Shown here piece after piece: positions 21,970 to 32,260 of a DNA stretch of 64,000 bases. Made by a program: the position numbers and the translations under genes. The stretch comes from Stenogyne calaminthoides (lineage: Eukaryota > Streptophyta > Magnoliopsida > Lamiales > Lamiaceae), in assembly GCA_037126765.1 (NCBI GenBank), contig JBBCBC010000009.1, positions 23,396,870-23,460,869 of the forward strand. The letters run 5' to 3'. A model generated the notes under the pieces. The model saw only the letters and a program-made list of their open reading frames with translations. It was not told the DNA's origin and ran no database searches. Positions within the stretch are counted from its first letter, which is position 1, and each line of letters opens with the position of its first letter.

Positions 21970-23319
21970 ATATATATAATTATATATACATATATATATA
22001 TGATTAAATAATATGTTTTTGTTAGTATTAGTGTCCTAGAGACAATCTATTGTAAGGACATAATACTCGATGATATTCAGTTTAATATTATAGTTCACTT
22101 AATATTAATATATGGCAATACACTTGTTTGAATATTATGTTTGATTGTTTGCATTTATTCATGCAAGTGTTCCCATGAGTCATTGTTGTCATTGAGGTTG
22201 TGAGAACTCAGGTGACTTAAGCATGATTCTCAAATAACCCCGATCAAGGATCATCAAGAATGGGATATTGATGATGCAATGGAGATTGGTGTGCGATCTG
22301 CATCATACTCTTAGAGAGTGTAGTAAGATCTCGCTTACTACGAGATACTCGGTATCTCATGATGGATGCACAAATACCTTAGAGAGTATTGGTATACCCA
22401 ATCGAGAAACCGTTTGATGTAAGCACAATATGTGTCTACGGGTGTCTCGGTTAGTGGGAGCGATGCGATACTCCTTTGACATGAGGTCAACGCACGACAT
22501 GTGTGGAGTGATGAACTTTGACCATGATTGACGCTTGCACCCGTCTATGGGTAGATATGGCTTGGATTGGGTTTATCACGAAGTGCATATGCATGGTAGT
22601 TGAGTCAATAATAGGATTCATTCCTCAATGTGGATTTAGAAAGAATACTCATCTTCTCATCATAATTGGATCAAAGTCATCGGCCGATGCACGTCAACTT
22701 AGACTTTATGGCTAGTGTGACATACATGATCAATTAGTGATTAGAGACAATATGATTAAGTTATTTGAATAGACACTTCATCATGTTCAAGACTTAATCG
22801 AGTATTCACGAATGAAAGGAGGAAATCGTAATAGCCCATGTTTCAGTTACAGGTAGTTGCACGTTTCTCGCAACGTACCTCATATATTTAGAATGTCTGA
22901 TTTATTGTCTAGGGTTCAACTAAGACCGTTAGTTTGACTATTCGCTCGATATATGAGGGTCTATGGGTCACACAACAAGTAGTCTCCTTTTACGGATTAT
23001 AGTTGGTTGATTAAATGTTAAATTTGATTCAATATTTAATTTATGGAGAATTAATTAATAATAGATTAATTTGGAATCAATTATTATTAATGATTAATTA
23101 AATTGGATTTAATTAAATAGGATTCCCAATAATAATATATGGAATATTATTATAGGATTTAATATATATGGAATCAAATCCGTAGAGATTTGATATACAT
23201 GGGAATTAAATCCGTAGAGATTTTATATGTAGAAAATAAATCTAAGAGATTTATTCAAATAAAGATTAGGAATTATATTTCCTAATCAGATTAGCTTAAG
23301 ATTTAAGTTGGGTCTCTCC

Positions 23320-23327
23320 TATATATA
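23320..23327 (+). promoter_or_regulatory. Possible TATA box in region J
   Basis: TATATATA followed by GAGCTCTTGAGA, in a setting that resembles the U3/R boundary of a copia LTR. Support is position and composition only. Confidence 0.4.
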
Positions 23328-23702
23328 TGAGCTCTTGAGAATCCATAAAACGGTTGTTCAAATTCTCTCCATAAAATCTAGAATAGGAATTTTCCTAGCA
23401 AATTTCTTCTCAGATTCAACACTGGCAAATCTGTGCAAGACCGTGATTGGGGATTACGTGGATACCATAGTAGAGAAATATGCGTACGGTTTACTGTAAG
23501 GTTTCTCTTTATATTTATATGTATTCAATTATGCAATTATATGTTCGTTGTTGGTGAACTGTTTAATTTCGCTGTTCATGTATTACGTGTTTACGTGCTT
23601 CTAGCTCCAAGCTCTTGATTAATTAATTAATTAATTTTTATGAAATAATTTCTTAAATCATTGGGATATGGCACCGATTGCAATATTTATTTGGTGCGTG
23701 TA

Positions 23703-23707
23703 ATCAC
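23703..23707. repeat. Target site duplication of element F, left copy
   Basis: ATCAC abuts the F 3' LTR end at 23,708. The identical ATCAC abuts the other end of F at 46,458-46,462. Confidence 0.9.
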
Positions 23708-24852
23708 TGTTGGGAAATTAAGGGTGCCCGGATCTATTCGAGTTGAATTTAAATACATATTTAAATTAATCAATTAATTACTAACATGAATTAATTCTAA
23801 ACCAATTCAACATAACAATTAATAAGCAAGTAAACATCATGCGTACACATATTTCACGTAAAACCTAAGCATGCGGAATCTAGGAATTACGTAAATACTA
23901 ACCTCTTGTAGAGACAACCGTTGAGACGATGGATCAACCCAAAGTGCCTTCTCAAATATGTCCCACGCCCACGAACGTAATCCGGTGGGAGGATTATCAA
24001 CGAACGATTTTAATCTTAAAAGGAGAAAATAAAATATTTGGCCACCACCTTTGTGGATTTCTAATTTTTCCAACACATGGAATTGCACTTGGGGATGAAC
24101 AATTCATCCCCTATTTATAGACTAGGGTTGGACGAAAATTTAGGTCATATGGGCATTGGGAAATTTCCTTGTTTCTTTCTCAAGATACAATCTAGAATAT
24201 ATCCAATATATTCTATTTCCCAAAATATCTCCCAACAAAATTTTTTCCTCCTTTCTTGTTCAATATTTTCGAAAATATCACATGAAATAGGAAGAAATGA
24301 GATCTTTTTCCTTTCTTGAATTTATGGGATAAACTTGTATCTCAAGAATACTTATTCCATAAGATCTTTCCAAGATACAAGGTATCGAATCGCATTGATT
24401 CTCTTCCCATCGTAAGTCAAAGCAATAGTTATTAATTTCACACGATCCTATTTAAGGAACGGAGATTAAGTAATAACGCACCACTGAGGTCTAATTCTTG
24501 TATATTCAGTACAGAAGAATTTATCCTCCTGTAGGTCCTTTTCAGCGCATCATAATGCATTAGTGTAATCCCTTGGTCAAGACAAGTCAATCTGAGCCTT
24601 ACACTTCAACCTTTCATGATGAATTTGTACTTAGTCACGAGGAACTGTTAGTTTGATCTTCTGTGATCTGGTATCACCAAATTAACTACAACGTAACACG
24701 TACTGACTTTATTGTACGGGTATGCAGTAAATATATATAACATTCATTCATATTTAATGCAACATGTGATGAATAATTTATTTCAGTTAAATAATTAAGA
24801 AATTCAGTTTGGTTATACAAAGTAAAGCATACTTTTCAGTATAACCCCAACA
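23708..24852 (-). repeat. 3' LTR of element F (internally deleted)
   Basis: 1,145 bp on the minus strand from TGTTGGGG to TTTCCCAACA. TATAAATA is at 24,119-24,112. Compared with the 5' LTR it lacks about 530 bp (equivalent to about 45,433-45,962), with the short repeat CCAAGA at both breakpoints. Confidence 0.92.
24112..24119 (-). promoter_or_regulatory. TATA box, 3' LTR of F
   Basis: TATAAATA on the minus strand within ctatttatag; the same box is in the 5' LTR (45,169-45,176) and in element G (49,156-49,163). Confidence 0.75.
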
Positions 24853-24866
24853 ATCTCCCACTTATA
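24853..24866 (-). other. Polypurine tract of element F
   Basis: Minus-strand TATAAGTGGGAGAT immediately before the LTR start TGTTGGGG. Confidence 0.8.
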
Positions 24867-24965
24867 CTCAAAGTCTGCTTTTAAGTATACTACAACATGT
24901 CTCGTGTTCTATGTGACATCTAATGTCACCCTACACGAACCTAATAATATTTCTCACACTTATAC
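24867..24965 (-). other. Short 3' untranslated stretch of element F
   Basis: About 100 bp between the pol stop and the purine tract. The phrase 'cttatactcaaag' occurs twice (24,861 and 24,960). Confidence 0.6.
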
Positions 24966-27676
24966 TCAAAGCAGATTGGCAATGCTCTTGACACCCATTC
25001 CTTCCACATGTCTCTCGAATGTACTCTGAGGCAGACCCTTTGTGAATGGATCTGCTAGGTTATCTTCAGACGCAATCTTTGTCACCTCTATATCTCCTCT
25101 CTTAACGATTTCTCGTATAAGATGGTATTTTCTTTCTATGTGTTTGCTGGCCTTGTGGGCTCTCGGTTCCCTAGAATTTGCAACTGCTCCGGCGTTATCA
25201 CAGTAAACCGTGATCATGCTGGACAAATCCGGAACGACATCCAAGTCCACCAGGAAGTTCTTGAGCCAAACCGTTTATTTTGCTGCTTCACAAGCAGCTA
25301 CATATTCGGCTTCCAGGGTAGAATCGGCGATGCAATTCTGCTTAATGCTTCTTCACGTCATGGCTCCTCCCCCCATACAAAACACACTACCCGAGGTTGA
25401 CTTTCTGGAGTCTATGTCTAATTGGAAATCTGAGTCCGTATAACCAATGGGGATTACACTGTCCGATTGATAAACCAACATTCTGTCTCGTGTCCTCTTC
25501 AGATACTTCAGAATGTTCTTAACCGCAGTCCAATGCTCTTTCCCAGGGTTACTTTGATATCTTGCCACCATTCCTACGCGAAGCAGATATCCGGTCTCGT
25601 GTACAGCATCGTATACATGAGGTTTTCCACAGCCGAAGCATAAGGGATGCTCTTCATGTCATCTATTTCCTTTTGTGTCTTGGGACACATTTCCTTGGAT
25701 AGATGGATTCCGTGTCTGAAAGGTACAAAACCTTTCTTGGAATCTTACATACTGAATCGCTTCAAAACGGTGTCTATGTATGAAGCTTGCGAAAGCCCGA
25801 TCATCCTTTTCTTGCGATCTCGAGTGATCTTGATCCCTAGGATGTGATCGGCTTCTCCCAAGTCCTTCATATCAAACTGTTTTGACAGCCATGCCCTTAC
25901 GTTTGACAACATCTTTACATCATTCCCGATGAGCAGAATGTCATCTACGTATAGTACCAAGAATACCAAGGCAGTTCCGTCACGCTTTTTATTTACACAA
26001 CTTTCGAAACTGTTTTGATCAAAACCGTAGGATTTTATAATTTGATCAAAACACTGATTCCAAGCACGAGATGCTTGCTTTAGCCCAAAATGGACTTCTT
26101 TAGCTTGCAAACCAGATGCTCTTGGCCTTTTTCAATGAAGCCTTCGGGTTGTTGCATATAGATCTCTTCATCAAGACTTCCGTTGAGGAAAACTGTCTTG
26201 ACATCCATTTGCTAAATCTCAAAATCTAGGTGCGCAACAATCGACAAGAGAATTCGGATGGACTTGAGCATGGCTATGGGCAAAAAGGTTTCCTCATAAT
26301 CGATCCTTTCTTTCTGAGTGTACCCTTTCGCCACGGGTATTGCTTTAAAGGTTTCAACCTTTCCATCCGGTCCCCTTTTTCTCTTGTATACCCACTTGCA
26401 TCCAATGGGTTTTACCCCATTAAGTGGTTTGACTAGCTCCCACACTTTATTGTGATCCATTGAACCCATCTCGGCTTCTATTGTTGTTTGCCAAGATGTC
26501 GCATCCTTGTCCTGGATCGCCTCATTGTAGGACCATGGATCTGATTCTTCTCCTGAGATCAAGTTCGAAGACTCTCTGATACCTAAGAATCGGTCGGGTT
26601 GTCTGACAACCCTCCCACTATGACGAGGTTTCAGTTGTGTAGGTGTGACGCATGGTATATCTTCCTGTATAGTTGGCAACGGAGTTGGCCCCCTAAGTTC
26701 TTCTAAGGTAATCTCACTTCTAGGCTTTTTATCGTTCATAGAGTCTTCTTCTAAAAATCTAAAGTGCGTACTGATTACGACCTTTTGATCTTCGGGACCA
26801 TAGAACATGTATCCCTTCGTTCCTTCGGGGTACCCTATAAACAACCTTAATTCTGAACTTGCATCCAATTTCCCCGCTTCCCTATCCAACACGTATGCCG
26901 GACACCCCCAGATCCTCATGTGTCCTAAGCTGGGCTTGCGCCCCCCTCCACAATTCCCTAGGGGTTTTTGGAACCGATTTGGATGGCACTAAGTTCAGAA
27001 TGTAAGCTGTTGTTTGCAAGGCGTAACCCCAAAATGATTTTGGTAAATCCGCATAACTCATCATTGATCTTACCATTTCTAGAAGCGTTCTGTTTCTTCG
27101 TTCTGCAACCCCGTTTTGTTGAGAGGTACCGGGTGCAGTCAACTAGGATTCAATCCCTTTATCCGACAGGTAGTTCAAGAATTCATCGCTGAGGTATTCG
27201 CCTCCACGACCAGATCGTAGAAACTTGATACTCTTTTCCTTATGATTCTCTGCTAGAGCCTTAAATTCTTTGAATTTATCAAAGGTCTCAGATTTATGCT
27301 TCATTAGGAAAACGTACCCATAGCGTGAGTAATCATCGATAAACGTAATGAAATACTCGTAGCCACCTCTTTCTTTGATTTGCATTGGACCACATACATC
27401 GGTGTGAACGATCTCCAACACTTCTTTAGCTCTATGCCCCTTGGCTCCAAATGCCCTCTTGGTCATCTTACCCTCCAAACATGATTCACAAGTTGGAAAT
27501 GGTTCAATCAGGAGGGACTCCAATGAACCATCTTGGACCAACCTTTGGATCCATTTTGGATTAATATGACCTAATCTTAGGTGGCAAAGAAGTGTCTCAT
27601 TCACGTTGGTCGAACGTTTCCTTTTACTTGAAATAGTAGATGTGTTATAGGATTCACTGCGTGTGTGATGTGCACA
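24966..27676 (-). pseudogene. pol: pol of element F: integrase, RT, RNase H
   Basis: Resumes at the B insertion and runs through the integrase HHCC region (LLCHLRLGHIN; CESCLEGKM), first Asp in IVHTDVCGP (about 27,415), second acidic site SGRGGEYLSD, then a TAG near 27,143, and the Glu-containing QQNGVAERRNRTL (about 27,120). The integrase C-terminus carries GYPEGTKGYMF. RT has CKWVYKRKRGPDG, a TAG at about 26,212 just before QMDVKTVFLNG, and YVDDILLIGND (about 25,950). RNase H ends with VYCDNAGAVANS and the C-terminal ADPFTKGLPQ, with a stop at 24,966. Two stops and about three frameshifts. The reading frame matches across B to the gag-protease ORF, allowing one copy of GTTAA. Confidence 0.9.
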
Positions 27677-27681
27677 GTTAA
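27677..27681. repeat. Target site duplication of element B, left copy
   Basis: GTTAA directly before the B 5' LTR; an identical GTTAA follows the B 3' LTR at 42,053-42,057. Confidence 0.93.
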
Positions 27682-28090
27682 TGTTGGGAGATGAATTTAA
27701 TAATGAAGTTTTGATTAGATCTTAAAACCCCTGAGTATGACATGTTTAGGATAATCTTGATAGACTGAGTCAGGTTTCAGTATAGATTGTTCAGGAAGTT
27801 ATCTGCACCATGTATAGTCAGCAGATATAGATCAGGTTAGATTTTGAAGATACTGAAGAACTGAAGACTCGGGAAATACTGAGTAATTAAAGAATCAGTA
27901 GAACTGAAGAATCAGTAGAACTGAAGACTCAGAATATACTGAAGACTCAGTAAGTTACTGAAGACACTGAAGACTCAGAATATACTGAAGACTCAGTAAG
28001 TTGCTGAAGACACTGAAGACTCAGTAGTTACCGAAGACTCAGTAAGATACTGAATACTCAGTAAAACCTGAATGTTCAGAGAGTCTTCAG

Positions 28091-28244
28091 TTACTGAAGA
28101 CTCAATAAGATACTGAATACTCAGTATAACCTGAATGTTCAAAGGCACTGAATAATATCTATCTGAATTACTGAAGACTCAGTAAGATACTGAATACTCA
28201 GTATAACCTGAATGTTCAGAGGCACTGAATAATATCTATCTGAA
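28091..28244 (+). repeat. 77-bp tandem duplication in U3 of the B 5' LTR
   Basis: Two near-identical 77-bp units (28,091-28,167 and 28,168-28,244), each from TTACTGAAGACTCA to AATATCTATCTGAA. A third, shorter related unit begins near 28,030. The 3' LTR has a single copy near 40,520-40,590. Confidence 0.85.
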
Positions 28245-28659
28245 TACTACAAAACAGAGAAAAACGCACATGTTCAGAAAAGTAGATATTGCCCAAAACA
28301 TTCTAGTGCAGACAAAAGGAACTAAGTCTAAGTGTTGATTAAGGTTGTCTCATTCAGAGAGATTGATCAAAAAGAGTCGTTTTGTTTGTCTACATTCACT
28401 GATGACAAGAACCAATCAGAGGAAGACAACACTGTACTTTATTGACACTGAAAGCGACAGGACCCTGAATTATGTCAGTAGTACTAAGTTCCAGACTGCA
28501 AAAATTGGTGATTGGTTACATGGCTGCATATTTCCTAAAACATGCAAGGGAATGTTCAAACCCTAAATATAGTCGTTCATCAAACACCAGAAGAGGAAAC
28601 CCTTGATACTATCTCCTCCAACGGATAGTTTTTTAAGAGTAACCTTGGTGAAGGTTGCC

Positions 28660-28667
28660 TATAAATA
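28660..28667 (+). promoter_or_regulatory. TATA box, 5' LTR of B
   Basis: TATAAATA; same place as in A, C and the B 3' LTR (40,996-41,003). Confidence 0.8.
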
Positions 28668-29725
28668 CCAGTGACCTTCTACATTGAGAGGTTACGAGAA
28701 ATTTCAAGCAACTCAAGAGCTCATTCGTATTATTGCAAATTGAAGCACTCGAAAAACTTAGAATTTTCCAAGTGTTTCACATTAGAGAGAGCTCATTCAC
28801 TAAGCCTAGATTGATAAGAAATATCCAAAGCTTAGTAGAGATATCCTAGTCTTTGCATCTGTTCTTATTGTAAAGGATATCTCACCCTAGTTGAAAACCA
28901 ACCAAAAACTCAAACCCTTTGTTAAGGTAGTTTGTGTGTGATTTGTTTGTGAGTTAGAGTTGTAAAGTGTTAGTAAGCTACATTGAGTTAGCCAGAAAAC
29001 TCTAGAGAAGAAGTTAGTAAGCTACTTGTGGTAGTCTGAACACTTGTGTGTGTTTGAGTTAGTAAGCTGCAGTGAGTCAGCCAGAAAACTCAAGGTAGAA
29101 AAGTGAGTAAGCTACAGTTAGTTAGCCTGAAAGCTTTAGGAAGTGGTTAAGGAATTTCTCTGAAGATCAGAGAGAGTGGACGTAGGAGCTTGAGTCTCTG
29201 AACCACTATAATTGCTGTGTTGTTTGCTTTCTGTACTGCATTATTAATTGTTGCATGTTTTTCACTGAAAGCATATTTCACTGATATTCACTTGGAACCA
29301 ATCCACTGAACTTGCATCAAATTGATCAAAGCCTTAATCACTGTTTTATTAAAAGGAAGATTTTCAGTAAAGCTAAAACGAGTATAAACTTAGGGCCAAC
29401 CATTCCGCACACTTGAGTAGCTAGAACAGATAGTTACCAAACTGAACTAACTCTACTGAGTGTTCAGTAAGATAATTATCTGATCCAAGCTCCTAAGGAT
29501 CACTGAAAAATTCAGGATCAGTTGGGCTAATTTGAAGCTTCTGAAAGCAGCTCAGGATCATTATCTCAGTAGACTTTGACTCAGGGCAATCCGTGTTTCT
29601 CAGGGCAAAATTATCAAGATAACCTGACCCATCTGACCTCAGTGAAAGAAATGTTTCAAAAATCACTGAACATGTGTATTCCCCCCCATACACGTGTGAT
29701 ACTCATTAGCACTGGGACCAACAAG

Positions 29726-29737
29726 TGGTATCAGAGC
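29726..29737 (+). other. Primer binding site (initiator tRNA-Met), element B
   Basis: TGGTATCAGAGC two bases after the LTR end at 29,723. Confidence 0.95.
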
Positions 29738-29848
29738 AGTGGTTCATTTTGACCACTTGCTTTGGTAGCCATAGTCTTAATTGCTGAAACACTTTTTGTG
29801 GTCTACTGAATAGATCTATTTACTGATATCTGACAAGGCTCAGTCATC

Positions 29849-32260
29849 ATGCCTTCTAAGAAACTTCCTATGTTCTCTGTTGAGAGCTACGATCTATGGA
29901 GATTGAGAGTGCAGACTCATCTGCATTCAAAACATGAAAGAATGTGGAGAGTGGTTTCTGAAGGACCATTCAAATTTACTGTTGTGAATCCCAGAATCAC
30001 CGATACTGAGAGGAATGATCCCAGAGATGAATTTCCAAAGCCTGATGATCAACTTACTCCTGATGAGAGAAAGTTAGTCAATCTGGACTACATTGCTAAA
30101 GATACTTTGTATAACACTATTGATGATGGTGTTATGGGGATGATCTCTCATTGTGAACTTCAAAGGAAATATGGGACACACTTGCTGTTATGTGTCAAGG
30201 CACATATCATATTAAGGAAAACAAATTTTCTGTTGCTATTGGAAAGTTTGATAGCTTTGAAATGGAAGATGGTGAATCCATTGACAAACTCGAAGTCAGA
30301 TTCACTAGCATTATGAATGATCTGAATGCTCTTGGGAAAAGATACCCACAGAGAGAAAGTGGCAATCGAAAAATTCTTAGAGGATTATCTAAGAAATGGG
30401 ATATACATGCTGTGGTGATTGAAAACACCAAAAATATTGATTCCATGCCATATCAACAAGTTTTCTCTTAACTGAAAGCTTATGAGTTTGTGATTGACAA
30501 GAAAACTAAGAAATCTGACAGCAAAGATGATTCTTCATCTAGCAAGAATGTGGCTTTTAAAGCCAAAGAGAAATCCTGTAAGTCTAGAGAGTCTGAGAAC
30601 TCACTTGCCAAAAATCAGGATGAGCAGGAGGATAAGCTAGTACTAATGACAAGGAGGTTTGAAAGACTCAATAGCATATATGGAAAATATAAGAAATATT
30701 AAAGGAATCACAGTACAAAGAGAGACTCGTGTCGAGGGATGACGATACATCGAGAAAAGGAAGGACCACAAAGCTGAAAGATCCTCATCCAAAAAGAAGG
30801 ACTCCAAGACCAAGGAGGAAAGTGATCAGGATGATGATGCCAACAGATGCTATAACTGTCAAAACAAAAGGTCACTTCGAATATGACCGTCCCCGAAATG
30901 AAAAGCAAAGAAAGAAAGGAAAGACAATCCAAGAGAGACAAGAAGATCTCCAGCAAAAAGGCTATGATTGCTGAGGAAGGAGAACAATCTGAAGAAGGAT
31001 CCATTTCCTCAGATGAAATATTCTCAGATAGTGACATTGATGATGTCTGCCTTGTTGCTATGGAGGAGGTAAATTCTTCTATCTCTGTTGTTGCTCCTAC
31101 ACAAACACATGAGTTCTCAAGTTCAACTGTAAACAGTAATTTTGACCTGATGGATTCTTTTGAGAATCTTATGAAGGACTATTCTGTATTACAAGAATCG
31201 CTCATCAAAACTCAAGAGCGAACAAGGAACTAACTCACGAGAATCGAGGTGGAAAGACTCTAAAAAATGCCGAGATCACTTCTCAATTGATGGGAACTCA
31301 TCGATGAACTAGATGTTCGAAAGTACAACTCTCGAAAAAAAGAAAGTGATAGAAATCTGAATGGAAAATTAGAGAAATCCAATTGAGGAGATTCAAATTT
31401 ATCGAAATCGAGTTCAATGACCTCTTTGAGAAGCATGAGACTCTAAAGAAATGTGAGGATAGTCTTGTGAGAAAGTTAGCTCTATTGAATTCTACATCTA
31501 AAGTGATAGATGAAATTGAGTTATCAAAGACTTCAAGAACTATAAAGGCCGGATTGGGATATAATCCGGGGAACCTCACAAGGTCTTCTCAATCAAACTT
31601 CTAGTAGCACCAAGATCGTCTTTGTTAAACCAAAGACATATAATCTTCTTCTCAAGAAACGTTCCAAGGGTTTTAGACAGGGGTAAAGGACCTATGGTTT
31701 GAAAAATCAAGGTTCAGGAAGAAAGCCCAAACCTCGTGAAAAGGCTAGAAAACCCGAACACTCGATAGGGAAATTTTCGAAGCCAAGATTTCTTCAAAGC
31801 CTCAAAGCTAAGAATATCAACTCAAGAAATTGCAGATCAACCATCGAGAGGAGTTTTCAGAAGAGAAACACTCAGCAGAGATATTCTCAACTGAAAAGAC
31901 CAAGTCCTCAGATTACAAAAAAGACACCAATTTCAGTACAGGCAACCTAAACCCCACTTGCCTAAGGGTAAAAGTTTCCTGAACCCAAGTCAGCAGAGAC
32001 AGAGACCAGCTGCACCAAAGCCAAAGCACTTGAACAAAAGGCCTGAACCCAAGAAGAACTCTAAGGCTCATGTTCATGCTAAGGTTGGCACTCATACACA
32101 AGGTACTGCCAAGGCACCTAGAGTGGTGAATGTGTATGTAGATGTTTATGGGAGACAAATCAGTCACTCTAAAGTAATTAGAGTTGTTAGGCAGGTTTGG
32201 GTTCCAAAAGGTACAGCTAACCTGGTAGGACCCTACACCAAATGGGTACCTAAGAACTGA
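29849..32260 (+). pseudogene. gag: gag of element B (broken)
   Basis: Start MPSKKLPMFS at 29,849. The UBN2-type gag domain is split by a frameshift near 30,165 (the second frame resumes at 30,190 with MCQGTYHIKE) and a TAA at 30,469 in FSxLKAYEFV. The zinc knuckle is near 30,848-30,895: CYNCQ is intact but the His and last Cys are frame-shifted. The helical segment VAMEEVNSSI follows (31,060-31,230). The region 31,230-31,960 is heavily lesioned. The basic C-terminal tail (MPKGKSFLNP, VYVDVYGRQI, ending WVPKN) runs 31,958-32,257. A TGA (32,258-32,260) separates it in the same frame from pol. Confidence 0.88.

Larger units (their letters stand above)
21970..23707. other. Unassigned AT-rich LTR-like host sequence J, left part
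   Basis: No credible ORF. From about 22,019 (TGTTAGTATTAGTGTCC) it looks like a long LTR: low GC, no coding, TATATATA at 23,320-23,327 followed by a leader-like stretch, and a microsatellite of ATTA units at 23,617-23,634. I could not find its other end or a primer site. Element F is inserted at 23,707; the same sequence resumes at 46,463. Confidence 0.45.
27682..29723 (+). repeat. 5' LTR of element B
   Basis: 2,042 bp, TGTTGGGAG to GGACCAACA. It holds clean copies of the ACTGAAGACTCAGTA-type units (27,885-28,240), a TATA box and a downstream set of 'agtaagctac' units (28,970-29,120). Almost free of the CTG/CAG lesions that mark the 3' copy. Confidence 0.95.
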
